DNA of 64,000 bases from Mesorhizobium koreense (GTDB lineage Bacteria; Pseudomonadota; Alphaproteobacteria; Rhizobiales; Rhizobiaceae), in the NCBI RefSeq assembly GCF_031656215.1, contig NZ_CP134228.1:930001-994000 (forward strand). The letters run 5' to 3'. Each line of letters begins with the position of its first letter. The first letter of the stretch is position 1. Below the pieces are notes generated by a model that did no database searches, was not told the origin of the DNA, and saw only the letters and a program-made list of their open reading frames with translations. Shown here piece by piece: positions 34,369 to 43,358 of the stretch. The translations under genes were made by a program, and so were the position numbers.

Positions 34369-34621
34369 CATTCACGGCTTATCTGGTTAGCCGAAGCATG
34401 TCACAAATTGGCGGGAGCGAATAATTCCAAGGCGACTATGGCATCTCAATCCGAGTACAGTCTCTGGCGAGGAACGCCAGGACCACGGACGCTCTGCTCA
34501 GCGATCCCGAGCGAGAAATTGATGCCAGGTTCTCCTTCCATGAGGGAGGGTTGCGTCCTGCCCGAAGCCGACATAGCCATGTCCGGCGCACAATCGTCAG
34601 AGGAGTCTCAGGGAGTACCGC
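34369..34621. other. Intergenic
   Basis: 253 nt with no frame, promoter or hairpin I can support. Confidence 0.4.
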
Positions 34622-35098
34622 ATGACCTATTATGAGGTCTTTGGCCGCGTGGGAGGAGCAATCCTGTTGCTTGTCACTTTTTGCTCACCGGCATTGGCTT
34701 GGCAGACAAGCCTTCAATTTGGAGCCCGTGCATCCATTCCAGCCCGTGTCGATAGCCTTGAAGGGCCGCCTGTCAGGTTAAAGCCCAGCGGTGATACTGT
34801 CGAAGTCAAGAACTGTACACGTTCCCCTCTGCCCGACTGCAAAATCAGTTGGGAGGGACGCCATGTTTGGATCAGTGCAGCGTGGCTGGAGGGCGTGGAT
34901 ATGACATTTGCGTCGCAAACCCCGATCCGTGCTCACCCATCCCGATCTGCGAACTTGAAGGGGATAATACCAGCGTCCAGCATCGTGCTCGTCCACGAAT
35001 GCAAGGTAGGCTGGTGCAAAGTCTCCTGGGAAGCCGAGAAGGGTTGGGTCGATCGGGATGATCTTTATATGAACATCAATACAGATGGTGATCGGTAA
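34622..35098 (+). CDS. Secreted protein with two SH3-like repeats
   Basis: 158 aa. A signal peptide ends SPALAW. Two related halves follow: VKNCTRSPLPDCKISWEGRH with VWISAAWLEG, and VHECKVGWCKVSWEAEKGWV with DRDDLYM. Each has two cysteines and the W-x-V-SW-E-GW pattern of bacterial SH3-like domains, which often bind cell-wall peptides. Likely periplasmic. No neighbour points to a specific role. Confidence 0.7.
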   Translation: MTYYEVFGRVGGAILLLVTFCSPALAWQTSLQFGARASIPARVDSLEGPPVRLKPSGDTVEVKNCTRSPLPDCKISWEGRHVWISAAWLEGVDMTFASQTPIRAHPSRSANLKGIIPASSIVLVHECKVGWCKVSWEAEKGWVDRDDLYMNINTDGDR

Positions 35099-35563
35099 GC
35101 AACGAATGATTGGCGGCAAGCTTGTTACCCTCCCAGCCGAAGTTCCCAGCCTGCCCGAGATTCTGGCCGAAGCATGATCGGTACAGCGTTTATCATGGCA
35201 CGGGAAGCCTAGACCGGAATCTGTCATACGGCACGACGATACCAATCGGATCATCGCCGCCTCGCCCTGTCTGTAACATTCGTCGGCCAGTTCGTTCAGC
35301 CACGGCACGATGGCGTCGTCATAGGAATACAGATTGCCGAAGGCTGTGGGGCAGTCCCTGCTGACGACGGTCAAACCAGCCGTCATGGCTAGCGCAAAGC
35401 CGCACCAAGGGGTCGCCACATCACGAAGGATCAAAACTCAACATTTTATGTTATCCTTCGCCTTCATAGCGGATTCCGAACCTTGTTCAGGAATGAGAGT
35501 CCAATACTGAAAAGTTGGAGGGAAATAAGCCGATGCTACCAACTCTCCCGATAAGCTGGATAA
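35099..35563. other. Intergenic with a coding-like fragment on the minus strand
   Basis: About 465 nt. The minus strand at 35344-35276 encodes AFGNLYSYDDAIVPWLNELA and beyond, a scrap found again at 43227-43295. The frame continues to about 35190 (RQGEAAMIRLVSSCRMTDSG) but no complete gene is present. Confidence 0.5.
35276..35344 (-). repeat. Dispersed 69-bp coding repeat, copy 1
   Basis: Matches 43227-43295 (plus strand) with 3 differences in 69 bases. Both copies read as FGNLY-x-YD...IVPWLNELADEC. The parent gene is unknown. Confidence 0.65.
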
Positions 35564-36382
35564 ATGGTACGGTTGTTCTCACTTCATCCGGTTGAGATGG
35601 GCGTGAGGTCGATTTCCGAAAAATTTCTACAGTTTCTTGATCAGCAGCCCTTCTGTCTGTCCTTGAACGAGGAGGAAAAAGAGGCGCTGGCAAGGGTAAA
35701 GATCGTTGAAAGGCTCTACCCCGCCGGAACGCTCATTCTGGAGGAAGGCATTGTCCGCAGATCGCTTCTACTTGTTTCTTCAGGTTGGGCGCTTTCGTTC
35801 AAGTCCATGGCGGACGGGCGGCGGCTTGTTGCCGATTTCCCTTTGCGTGGCGATTTGCTCAGCAGTGCTTCGATCCTCGGCACGACTTATCGGGGGGCCC
35901 TTGCCGTTACGAATGTGACGACCTTCGAGTTGGCGCTGGACAGAGAACCGCTTCCGATGTGGCAGATGCCTCTTCTGGTTAGGCCGTTCATACATCTATT
36001 GACCAGGAATTTCGGCATCGCCACCGAGCACCTGGCCAACATCGCGCGGCGCCCGCCCATAGAACGAACGGCACATCTTTTTCTCGAGATGCGCCACCGG
36101 CTGCAAGCCGCGGGGCTGGCGGACGGGCAAGCCATTTCATTTTCCTTCCCCTTTACCCAAAGCGATGTCGCGGACGCCCTGGGACTTACTGCTATTCACA
36201 CAAATCGTGTGTTGCGCGACCTTCGGGAAGACGGGCTTCTGATCTTCCGCGGTGCAGCGGTCCAGTTGCTCGATCTGGAAAGCCTCTGCGCCATGGCGCA
36301 GTTCGATGCGAGTTACCTCGCTCTTGGCAAGCTGGACTCCCGAGTTGGCCTTCCAGTGGCTTCAATTTCGAAGCGTCAATAG
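35564..36382 (+). CDS. Crp/Fnr-family transcription regulator
   Basis: 272 aa. A cyclic-nucleotide-binding-like barrel (about 35-150: ERLYPAGTLILEEGIVRRSL, MADGRRLVADFPLRGDLLSS) is followed by a winged helix (about 185-250: FSFPFTQSDVADALGLTAIH, TNRVLRDLREDGLLI). It is distant from the Crp protein at 2018 but of the same ligand-unknown type. The start is uncertain: the ATG at 35564 or 35597, neither with a clear ribosome site. Neighbours are remnants, so no target is suggested. Confidence 0.83.
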   Translation: MVRLFSLHPVEMGVRSISEKFLQFLDQQPFCLSLNEEEKEALARVKIVERLYPAGTLILEEGIVRRSLLLVSSGWALSFKSMADGRRLVADFPLRGDLLSSASILGTTYRGALAVTNVTTFELALDREPLPMWQMPLLVRPFIHLLTRNFGIATEHLANIARRPPIERTAHLFLEMRHRLQAAGLADGQAISFSFPFTQSDVADALGLTAIHTNRVLRDLREDGLLIFRGAAVQLLDLESLCAMAQFDASYLALGKLDSRVGLPVASISKRQ

Positions 36383-36547
36383 TCATTTGATTTCTGCCGA
36401 GAACCCGGCATTGTGGTGAAACCTCGGGCTGGATCGGGGGCGGAAAAACTGATGCGCTCTGCGGGCCTTGGAGGGAGGGGGCTCATGAAATCACGCGGTC
36501 CGTACGTCGGCACCCGACGCAGTTCAAGCTGCGGCTTTGCCAGGGCA
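36383..36547. other. Intergenic leading into an ATPase remnant
   Basis: Short stretch without a supported gene between the Crp-type gene and the P-type ATPase scrap. Confidence 0.4.
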
Positions 36548-36729
36548 TTCGAAGGCCGTACCGTCGAGGTCGGCGCCGATCGCCTGATGGTGGCTAAGTT
36601 CGGCCTCGATGTCTCGGTCTTGGCGCCACGGCGGCGCGTCTCACCGACGAGGGCAAGACCCCGCTCTATGCCGCTATCGACGCTTGGATTGCCGCCACGG
36701 TCGTCGCCGCCGATTCGATCAAGGCATGA
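36548..36729 (+). pseudogene. P1B-type metal ATPase fragment
   Basis: GRTVEVGADRLMVAKFGLDV and, one frame over, RLTDEGKTPLYAAIDAWIAA then TVVAADSIKA and a stop. This is part of the nucleotide-binding domain of a copper/heavy-metal ATPase, with one frameshift. Catalytic and membrane parts are gone. It suggests a metal-resistance locus once stood beside the DUF2182/DUF1326 genes. Confidence 0.7.
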
Positions 36730-37054
36730 CGCCCCTGCGATCTCGGCTTTTCAGTCGCCCAGATGGCGAAACCCCTCGCGCTGTGGAGCGGCCGCTCGCG
36801 GTGAGCGCTTCGGGGCAATACGCCTCAATTCGGCCGTTCGGGAACATCCGAGCCGTGCCTGCGAGTAGATGCTCACGATGAGGTCTGGATCTGCAAGGGA
36901 TCACGCTCTCGTCGATAGCCCGCATTACGTTCCCTTCATCCTAATGTACGTTACGCAGAAACCATCATCACGCAAAGCGCGGAGAAAGATCGGCAGCGCC
37001 GCCGGAGTTTCTGGCAGGCCCACCAGATCATCTTTCTACAGATTTGATGGCATT
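36730..37054. other. Intergenic
   Basis: 325 nt after the ATPase scrap. I see no convincing frame or signal. Confidence 0.4.
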
Positions 37055-37861
37055 TCATTGCGCGATCAGCAGCCAGAGCCCCCATGCCATTAGTCCCGCT
37101 CCGGCGATCCGAGAGATGAGACGGCCGAGCGGCACTACCTTCTCCAAAAGGACGAATACCGTCAGGCCGGCAATCCAGACGATATTCATCACGCCGCCGA
37201 CGAAGAGCAGCGCCATCAGCGCCCAGCAACAGCCGACGCAGTAGGTCCCGTGCCGGAAGCCAAGGCTGATGGACCCCCATGCGTCGCGGCGAAAGCCGTG
37301 CTGCATGACGAAGCCGAAGGGCGACTGACAATGTTTCAGGCAGGTATCCTTCAGCGGCAGCCACTGGAAGAGCCCGGCTGCTATCAGGACGACGGCCCCG
37401 AAGACATCGCTGGCCGGAGCCATCATCGGCGTCAGTAGCGCTGCATGTTCGAGGATCCATTGGGCGACAGTCGCGGCGAGTGAGAAGATAGCCCACGCGC
37501 ACAGATAGCCGGCGGCGAAGTACGTCGTCGCCGCGAGCGGCCCGCCTTGCGACGCCGCTTGACGGCCGACCCGCGCGTAGATCAGGATCATTGGCGCGGC
37601 CGATGGGGTCATCATCCCCACCATCATCACCGCCCACATGACGAACATGACGAGGAAGTCGACACCCGTCCACGGCCTGAAGGCGGGGGCGAGCGCCATG
37701 CCCATATTCGCTCCCATGCCCGACATGGACATCTCGCCCATGTCCATCGTTCTCGCCGCCCAGAGCGTGTACGCCCAAGCGAGCACGGTCAGCACGGCGA
37801 GAGCGGTGACGACGACAATCCGGTCGCGCCGGAGCACATGCTCGATCGCAGCCATGCCCAT
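37055..37861 (-). CDS. DUF2182 integral membrane protein
   Basis: 268 aa with about six hydrophobic segments. A methionine-rich external loop (RTMDMGEMSMSGMGANMGMA) and MFVMWAVMMVGMMTPSAAPM are hallmarks of DUF2182, often annotated as predicted metal-binding membrane proteins. Two cysteine/histidine patches (DTCLKHCQSPFGF and GTYCVGCCWALM) could bind metal. It follows the DUF1326 gene by 11 nt, and this pairing is conserved in many proteobacteria. Metal specificity is unknown. Confidence 0.88.
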   Translation of the reverse strand: MGMAAIEHVLRRDRIVVVTALAVLTVLAWAYTLWAARTMDMGEMSMSGMGANMGMALAPAFRPWTGVDFLVMFVMWAVMMVGMMTPSAAPMILIYARVGRQAASQGGPLAATTYFAAGYLCAWAIFSLAATVAQWILEHAALLTPMMAPASDVFGAVVLIAAGLFQWLPLKDTCLKHCQSPFGFVMQHGFRRDAWGSISLGFRHGTYCVGCCWALMALLFVGGVMNIVWIAGLTVFVLLEKVVPLGRLISRIAGAGLMAWGLWLLIAQ

Positions 37862-37872
37862 GGCGCTCGCGT

Positions 37873-38505
37873 CTAGTTGGGCCCGGACCAGTTGATTGAG
37901 GCGTAGTGGCCGTTCCGGCCGGAATTGTCCCAGCGCATGCCGTGGTCGCTGAAGACGTTACCGGACGCGCCGACGGCGAATGCCAACCTGTCGGGATTGA
38001 CCGGATGGCCGGTCGCCGCCCAGATCTCGCCGTCCGGATGCATGGTCGGGAGCGGATCGACCGACATGTGCAGGATGCCAGGAATCTCCGCGGAGCGCGT
38101 CTTGCCCCTGACCGTATAGGTGATTCTGGCCTTCTTCACACCGAGTTCATTGCCGATCATTGGTGCAAACGCCGCCATGGGGCCACCGGCCGCACCGGTG
38201 AAGATCGCGCCGAGGGCCTCAGTCTGCTTATCGTCGGCGCGTTCATCGATGTAGGCCGCCACTGACCAGTTCCCGTCCGCCATTGGTCCGGGCGTGTGGA
38301 TTGCGACCGCGACGTTGAGGCCGTCGAGCCTGATGTCGCCGTAGCTGCCGCTTTCAATGTGGAAGACGATCGGCACGTTGCACTCGCCCTCCGTGGGCCT
38401 TGCGGTCAGCTGCGCAGCTGTCGACACGAGACACGGACAGACGACGCTGCAGTTGCAGTTCTCGAAATAATCGCCAGAAAGATGCCATTGAACTTGGTCT
38501 GCCAT
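37873..38505 (-). CDS. DUF1326 domain protein
   Basis: 210 aa. WHLSGDYFENCNCSVVCPCL at the N-terminus is the DUF1326 cysteine motif; LDGLNVAVAIHTPGPMADGN and MSVDPLPTMHPDGEIW follow. Function unknown, probably thiol or metal chemistry given the clustered cysteines. The start at 38505 has GGAGG upstream; the frame reaches 38517. It forms an operon with the DUF2182 gene. Confidence 0.88.
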   Translation of the reverse strand: MADQVQWHLSGDYFENCNCSVVCPCLVSTAAQLTARPTEGECNVPIVFHIESGSYGDIRLDGLNVAVAIHTPGPMADGNWSVAAYIDERADDKQTEALGAIFTGAAGGPMAAFAPMIGNELGVKKARITYTVRGKTRSAEIPGILHMSVDPLPTMHPDGEIWAATGHPVNPDRLAFAVGASGNVFSDHGMRWDNSGRNGHYASINWSGPN

Positions 38506-38601
38506 GACTTCCTCCATGTTGTGCCGGAATCCGGTGGGCCTGAGTTGATCCCATTACAGTTCCGGACATGCCGTTCACTGGACGACGCCACTCTCCGTCA
38601 T

Positions 38602-39003
38602 CTAGAAGCGCGCGAATCGCGCATGCGAAGCCTCAATCATAAGAGCGACCGGCCCCTGCGTACGGGCGGTGCCGCTCCCGACCTCGCAAACGTCATATTC
38701 AAAACCGTTCGGCACGCGGGGCCGCGTCGACGTCGAAGCCGATTTCGGAGAAGACGGGGTCGTGATCGTGTCGAAGGTCGCGGAGGACTTTTGGAAAAGA
38801 GTCGCCCCCGGTTTGGTGCCGAGGCCGCTCATAGTCCGAAACACGGCGTCTCGCCGCTCTGGCGACGCTTTCGCATCAACAATCGGCACCACCTCGTGGC
38901 ACTTTCCGCATGTCGGCAGCGAATTGAATTGGCAGAGGCAGCCAAAGGCGCGATTACAGCTGACGTATTCCCGGCCCTTCAGGGCGCATCTGACGGCGGT
39001 CAT
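38602..39003 (-). pseudogene. Second DUF1326 gene, internally deleted
   Basis: MTAVRCALKGREYVSCNRAF, GCLCQFNSLPTCGKCHEVVP, then FRTMSGLGTKPGATLFQKSS, and finally NGFEYDVCEVGSGTARTQGP with ASHARFARF. Order and ends fit DUF1326, but about a third of the usual 200 residues is missing between these pieces and one motif cysteine is changed. It is divergent in sequence from the intact gene next to it. Confidence 0.65.
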
Positions 39004-39645
39004 CTCGCCCTCCCGCGGCTCTCGACCGGTCAACGCCCCCATGCATTCTTGATGATCAAATTAGACGCCGAAATCGCGGATTTGTCCAGTCGTGCCGCGA
39101 CTCGGCACCTAGAGAGCCTATCGACGGGGATTCGTGTCGGCGCTTTACAAGGCCCGAAACTCCCGGCCAGCGCTGCAGCAGTAAATGCACTTTGGAAGGT
39201 CACTCCTTGTCCGACCGGGATCAGGCTTGACTTGGACCGAGACCGGGCCAAAAGGAATGTCCGCTTCCGCAATGTCAGCCAACGAAATCGGACTGACCAT
39301 AGACGTGCCCCTTGTCACCGTAGGCCGTCAGGTCCATACTGTAGCTGCCTTGCCCGCGGCCCGGCTTGCTGCTGGGCCCGGCGGAAACATCGTCCGACAA
39401 CGATGGGCTGCGTCGGCTGTGGATTGGGCATCGAGAGCCGATTTGCCTTCTGTCCGAAATACGGCGCCGGTTTGAACGGTGCTGTGGCGCACGTCGGAGC
39501 GGTCGTTGGTACGAGGCCCCTATCGGCGCGCCGCCGACTTAATTAAAAACAGCCCGCATGCTAATGGAAGTGAAGTTGCAGATATCAAGCTTGCCGAGTA
39601 ACGGAATGTAGGTAGTCTGCGCCTACAGCGGCTTACCTACTTTGC
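39004..39645. other. Intergenic with a zinc-ribbon-like scrap
   Basis: Mostly featureless. A plus-strand frame from an ATG at 39403 reads MGCVGCGLGIESRFAFCPKY, close to a C-x2-C...C-x2-C zinc ribbon but with the last Cys replaced by Tyr; 47 codons to 39546, no ribosome site. An inverted repeat GTAGGTA/TACCTAC lies near 39609-39640. Confidence 0.4.
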
Positions 39646-39747
39646 TCAGACGATGACGGCGGCCACGGCCAGCAGAACCGCCAACACAATCCATCCACCG
39701 ATGGCTGAATGCCAATCGTCAGGACGAGGTTCGTTCGACAGGGTCAT
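39646..39747 (-). CDS. 33-aa membrane peptide
   Basis: A minus-strand frame: MTLSNEPRPDDWHSAIGGWI followed by VLAVLLAVAAVIV. A polar head and one hydrophobic span are a typical small membrane peptide layout. GGAG lies close to the ATG (2 nt), which is tight. It is downstream of nhaA on the same strand. Function unknown. Confidence 0.4.
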   Translation of the reverse strand: MTLSNEPRPDDWHSAIGGWIVLAVLLAVAAVIV

Positions 39748-39850
39748 GTCTCCACATTGCCGGCATATGCTCATGCAACGCGGGAGGCAGTCGGAAGACG
39801 CTGTGCCAAGCATAAGCAGAAGGGCGCCTTATCCAGGAAATGCGGCGTCC

Positions 39851-41074
39851 TTATCCATCATTCAACTGCCGTGAGCGCGGTGCCGGTATCTCACGCGGCG
39901 CAAAGCGCAGCAAACTGTAACCGACAATGGCGGCTGTCGTCGATCCAAGCAGGATACCTACTTTGACTTCTTCCTGCAGCGCCGGTTCGTCTGCGAATGC
40001 TAGAAGGCCGATAAACAGGCTCATCGTGAAGCCGATGCCGCACAGTATCGAGACGCCGAGGACCTGCAGCATGCTTGCGCCCATCGGCACACTTGCCAGC
40101 CCCGTCTTTATGACGGCGTAGGCGCTGCCAAAAACGCCGATTAACTTGCCGATCAGCAGGCCCAGCGCCACGCCGAGCGTCAGCGGGCTAGTCAGCGCCG
40201 CCAGAGAAACGCCTTCAAAAGAGACACCTGCATTAGCAAAGCCAAATATAGGTATGATCAGGAAAGCGACCCATCGCTGCAGTTTGTGTTCAAGCCTGTG
40301 CAGAGGGGACTTCTCCAGGTCGTCGGGTGTGCCGCGCGAGGGATAAAGCGGTATCGTGAGCGCCAGTAGAACACCTGCGACTGTCGCGTGTACGCCAGAA
40401 TGGAACACGCAATACCAAAGCACTGCGCCAAGCAGGAGGTAGGGCAAGAGCCTCGTAACACCAGATCGATTGATGATGGCAAGCAGCAACAGTATCGCAG
40501 CAGACGCCCCAAGATAGGTCAGTGACAGGCCGCCCGCGTAGAATAACGCGATGATCACCACGGCGCCTAGGTCATCTATGATCGCGAGAGCCGCCAAGAA
40601 AACCTTCAGTGAAGTCGGCACGCGGTCGCCGAGCAGCGACAACACGCCAAGTGCGAATGCAATGTCTGTCGCTGACGAGATAGCCCAACCGCGGATGGTT
40701 GCCGGGTCGCTCCAATTGAAAGCGATATAGATGAACGCGGGCACGATCATACCGGCAAGTGCGGCTACGCCGGGCAGAATGCGCCGGCTCCAGGTCGAGA
40801 GCTGGCCGTCGAGCATCTCACGCTTGATTTCCATCCCCACCAACAGAAAAAAGACTGCCATGAGCGCATCGTTGATCCAATGGGAGACGGACAGCGGCCC
40901 GATATAGGTGTGCAGTAGATCGAAATAGATGCCGTCCAGCGATGAATTAGCGATGATCAAGGCTAGAGCGGCCGCGCCCATCAGGATCAGCCCTCCTGAT
41001 GCCTCGCTGTCGAGCAAGCTGCGCAGGACGGAAAGAGGTCGCATTTTCAAGGGCACAGATATCTCCTCCGCCAT
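39851..41074 (-). CDS. nhaA: Na+/H+ antiporter NhaA
   Basis: 407-aa inner-membrane antiporter that exports Na+ in exchange for protons, for pH and sodium homeostasis. [40 protein letters not shown] (unwound-helix aspartate) and the essential Asp pair in [20 protein letters not shown] are present. The C-terminus [20 protein letters not shown] is intact. It is paralogous to the broken copy at 43359-44531. It starts after GGAG, and no EcfG-type promoter is seen. Confidence 0.95.
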   Translation of the reverse strand: MAEEISVPLKMRPLSVLRSLLDSEASGGLILMGAAALALIIANSSLDGIYFDLLHTYIGPLSVSHWINDALMAVFFLLVGMEIKREMLDGQLSTWSRRILPGVAALAGMIVPAFIYIAFNWSDPATIRGWAISSATDIAFALGVLSLLGDRVPTSLKVFLAALAIIDDLGAVVIIALFYAGGLSLTYLGASAAILLLLAIINRSGVTRLLPYLLLGAVLWYCVFHSGVHATVAGVLLALTIPLYPSRGTPDDLEKSPLHRLEHKLQRWVAFLIIPIFGFANAGVSFEGVSLAALTSPLTLGVALGLLIGKLIGVFGSAYAVIKTGLASVPMGASMLQVLGVSILCGIGFTMSLFIGLLAFADEPALQEEVKVGILLGSTTAAIVGYSLLRFAPREIPAPRSRQLNDG

Positions 41075-41226
41075 GAATCACTCCAGCAGCACATATGCGA
41101 CGTAGTCGCGTCGTATAAAAGGTTTTCGCCGAGCCAGCGGGCGAAGAAATTGATCCGCACGTTATATGCGCACTATCTTTTTGCACCGCCAACGATGAAT
41201 GTAAGAAGAGCCGAGAAGGGGCTAAT

Positions 41227-41340
41227 ATGTTCGAGAAAGGTGATGACCCATTGCTGAAGCTCGGGACGCTGATCGGCGCGATCATCTTCACCGGCGTTTG
41301 CATCCTGTTGACGTGGACGATAATTCGCAGCCTGATATAA
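41227..41340 (+). CDS. 37-aa single-span membrane peptide
   Basis: MFEKGDDPLLKLGTLIGAII then FTGVCILLTWTIIRSLI: a charged head and one hydrophobic helix. AAGGGG lies 6 nt before the ATG. It is divergent from nhaA and short enough to be missed by gene finders. Role unknown. Confidence 0.5.
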   Translation: MFEKGDDPLLKLGTLIGAIIFTGVCILLTWTIIRSLI

Positions 41341-41468
41341 CGCCACCGTTCCCAGCGAGCCGCGATCGGTGTCAACGGAAACCGAACGGCGGACGACGGA
41401 GCTTCGGTCAGTTGCAAAAGGTCTGAGACGATGGGGCTATATGTTCACACGCAGTCGGCTGCACTTCG

Positions 41469-41858
41469 TCAACCTGCTATGCCGTCGCTGTCTGGGTTGT
41501 TGAGAAGCTGAGAAATCGCTGTCACGACCTGAGCGGGCGCAAATGGCTTCGCGATCAAGATACTATTGGGCACGCCCTGCGCCGACCACTCTTCGTGAGA
41601 CGCGCTTGTGACATAGACCACCGGCAAGTCTGGAAAGAGCTCGCGAGCCTGGCGCGCTAGATCCCAGCCGGTCACTCCGCTACCGAGATTGACATCGGTA
41701 ACGAGCGCCCGAAACTCGGTGGTCTGTAGCATTTCCCTCGCTTGCTCGCCCGTATCGGCCGGCAATGGCGAATAGCCACCTTCCTTGATCGTACCTTCCA
41801 GATCGAGGAGGATCAGCCCATCGTCCTCGACCACCAGCACCGGTACCTCTTGCCCCAT
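41469..41858 (-). CDS. Stand-alone CheY-like response regulator
   Basis: 129 aa, receiver domain only. Acidic pair in VLVVEDDGLILLDLEGTIKE, phospho-acceptor D in ALVTDVNLGSGVTGWDLARQ, and the conserved T/K in VVYVTSASH and ILIAKPFAP. No output domain. Single receivers of this sort take part in the alphaproteobacterial general stress phosphorelays with HWE kinases. An EcfG-type promoter (41882-41906) directly upstream supports that link. The start at 41858 replaces a longer frame to 42005 that would cover the promoter. Confidence 0.88.
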   Translation of the reverse strand: MGQEVPVLVVEDDGLILLDLEGTIKEGGYSPLPADTGEQAREMLQTTEFRALVTDVNLGSGVTGWDLARQARELFPDLPVVYVTSASHEEWSAQGVPNSILIAKPFAPAQVVTAISQLLNNPDSDGIAG

Positions 41859-41881
41859 GATCCCTGCCTTGTTCACCTCAC

Positions 41882-41906
41882 AACGAGTAACGTAACGTAA
41901 GGTTCC
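41882..41906 (-). promoter_or_regulatory. EcfG-type promoter (GGAAC-N16-CGTT)
   Basis: On the minus strand GGAAC is at 41906-41902 and CGTT at 41885-41882, with a 16-nt spacer, 24 nt before the response regulator. Confidence 0.8.
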
Positions 41907-41947
41907 CTTGGATTCACGTGATCTACGAGGGGTGGACAGATGAGCTT

Positions 41948-42014
41948 CTAGGAAGCCCCGTCGGCGAGGGAGCCAGCTGGGCGTTCCGAAAAGGACAGCT
42001 GTCAAGGGCAGCGA
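41948..42014 (-). ncRNA. Candidate EcfG-driven sRNA, copy B
   Basis: A transcript of about 65 nt between the promoter at 42021-42045 and a hairpin at 41954-41982 followed by UUCC. It aligns base for base with copy A (7034-7104), including AGCCCCG-CGGCGAGGG in the hairpin and the promoter spacer. The tail is less T-rich than in copy A, so read-through into the response regulator gene is possible. Confidence 0.5.
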
Positions 42015-42020
42015 TCATCG

Positions 42021-42045
42021 AACATTCAAATGGGCGATTTGTTCC
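42021..42045 (-). promoter_or_regulatory. EcfG-type promoter (GGAAC-N16-TGTT)
   Basis: On the minus strand GGAAC is at 42045-42041 and TGTT at 42024-42021. The spacer is nearly identical to that of 7110-7134. Confidence 0.65.
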
Positions 42046-42211
42046 CAACAAAGCCGGCCGGGTCGAAGCCGGTCAGCAGTCGGGACCCATGGTGCAAAGG
42101 ATGAGTAGTGTGGTAATCCAATCAGGCAGATTTCGTCCTCCCACAATTAGAACATCTGTTACCGCTAGACTAGGATCTACGAAAAATCAGACTTGGTGGA
42201 CGGATTTAACG

Positions 42212-42334
42212 ATGCTCCCCGAGAGACGCCCCTATGTCCGTTTAGCGGCCCTGATCGTCTCCATAGGCTTGCTATCCATTGCGGCTGTTCTGTTTGGGGT
42301 CTTGGCGTGGAATTTGGCGATAGGATGGTTTTAG
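42212..42334 (+). CDS. 40-aa membrane peptide
   Basis: MLPERRPYVRLAALIVSIGL then LSIAAVLFGVLAWNLAIGWF. A basic head and one long hydrophobic segment. No clear ribosome site, so the start is uncertain. Unknown role. Confidence 0.4.
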   Translation: MLPERRPYVRLAALIVSIGLLSIAAVLFGVLAWNLAIGWF

Positions 42335-42679
42335 CAAGTAATGCCGGATCAACACCGGTGTGCTCTTGCCCCGTTTGAACTGGCCGAGGACGGCAAGTTG
42401 GAAGCCGTCCGCGCCAGCCGCTGCCCGTAGCGATCGAGCAGTGCGTTTTGCCGGACGAAAGGCCGATCGAAGGCGGCAATAGCCGTTTCGACAATTTCAC
42501 TAAGATTACGACAAAGGGGCGTCATCCGACGGATATCGTCCTGTCCTCTCCGGCGGAGATCCTGCGCTCTTTGACGTACAACTGGTCCAGCATCTGCGTC
42601 CGCTTGCCGCCAGCGGCTTGACCCATTGCATCGAGCGCAAGCTGGCATTGCCCGGGATGGCCCACCAATGTTCCTTTAC
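42335..42679. other. Unassigned stretch
   Basis: About 345 nt without a supported gene. Minus-strand frames look protein-like in places (AFDRPFVRQNALLDRYGQRL) but have no recognised family or start. Confidence 0.35.
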
Positions 42680-42841
42680 GACCAGGAGCGCCAATCACCG
42701 CCGCTACCACGAGAGCCTCGGCAATCTAACCCCGCCGACGTCTACTTCGGGCGTGGCGACGTCATCTTGCTAGAAAGGGAAAGGATCAGATGCCAAACCG
42801 GCAGACGACGCCGTTTGCTTCAACGAGAAGCGGCCGCATAA
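42680..42841 (+). pseudogene. IS3-family transposase C-terminal fragment
   Basis: RYHESLGNL in one frame and PADVYFGRGDVILLERERIR in the next are the last residues of an IS3-group OrfB (the 'NLTPADVYFGRG' end). The catalytic core is missing. A different IS3 subgroup from the element at 14398. Confidence 0.7.
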
Positions 42842-43358
42842 AATGACAACCCTGATGGGCCAGAACCTCCGTTAGGTCACACCGCCCCTGACGGCGGACA
42901 ACAACGTGGCCCCAAGCGCTCGCAGCTGCTAATATGCTGGCGTTGCGTCGTCTCATTGGAGGAAGCAGGAAGACATCTCCAGTAGTGACCTCGCCACCTA
43001 GGCTCAGGACTCGTTGATCAGAGCCAGAAAATGACGGCTGCTGCGATGCAGATTGCGGAGAAGAATGTGTGTGCGCTTGCCCAGTCGGGATGAAGCGTTG
43101 GAGCAGGCATTTCGCCGAAAAGATCCGATGGGCCATTTTTCTGATCCGAACAACCGACGTCTGCCTCGCAACCGGCTCCGCCCGTGACCTCCGATGCCCT
43201 CACCACGCTCCGAAAAGGCGCCGGCGGCCTTCGGCAATCTGTATGCCTATGACGGCGCGATCGTGCCGTGGCTGAACGAACTGGCCGACGAATGTCACGG
43301 ATAGGGCGGCGGCGATGACCCAGATCACCCTTCTCGACCGCCGTACCATTGCAGCCAC
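42842..43358. other. Remnant-filled intergenic stretch
   Basis: About 515 nt with no complete gene. It contains copy 2 of the dispersed coding repeat (43227-43295), in a frame that stops at 43302. Confidence 0.45.
43227..43295 (+). repeat. Dispersed 69-bp coding repeat, copy 2
   Basis: AFGNLYAYDGAIVPWLNELA and DEC, 3 base differences from 35276-35344. A stop follows two codons later. Confidence 0.65.

Noticed and set aside
38296..39546. 416-codon plus-strand frame
   Set aside because: It is antisense to DUF1326 sequences; only its last 47 codons resemble a zinc ribbon, and weakly.
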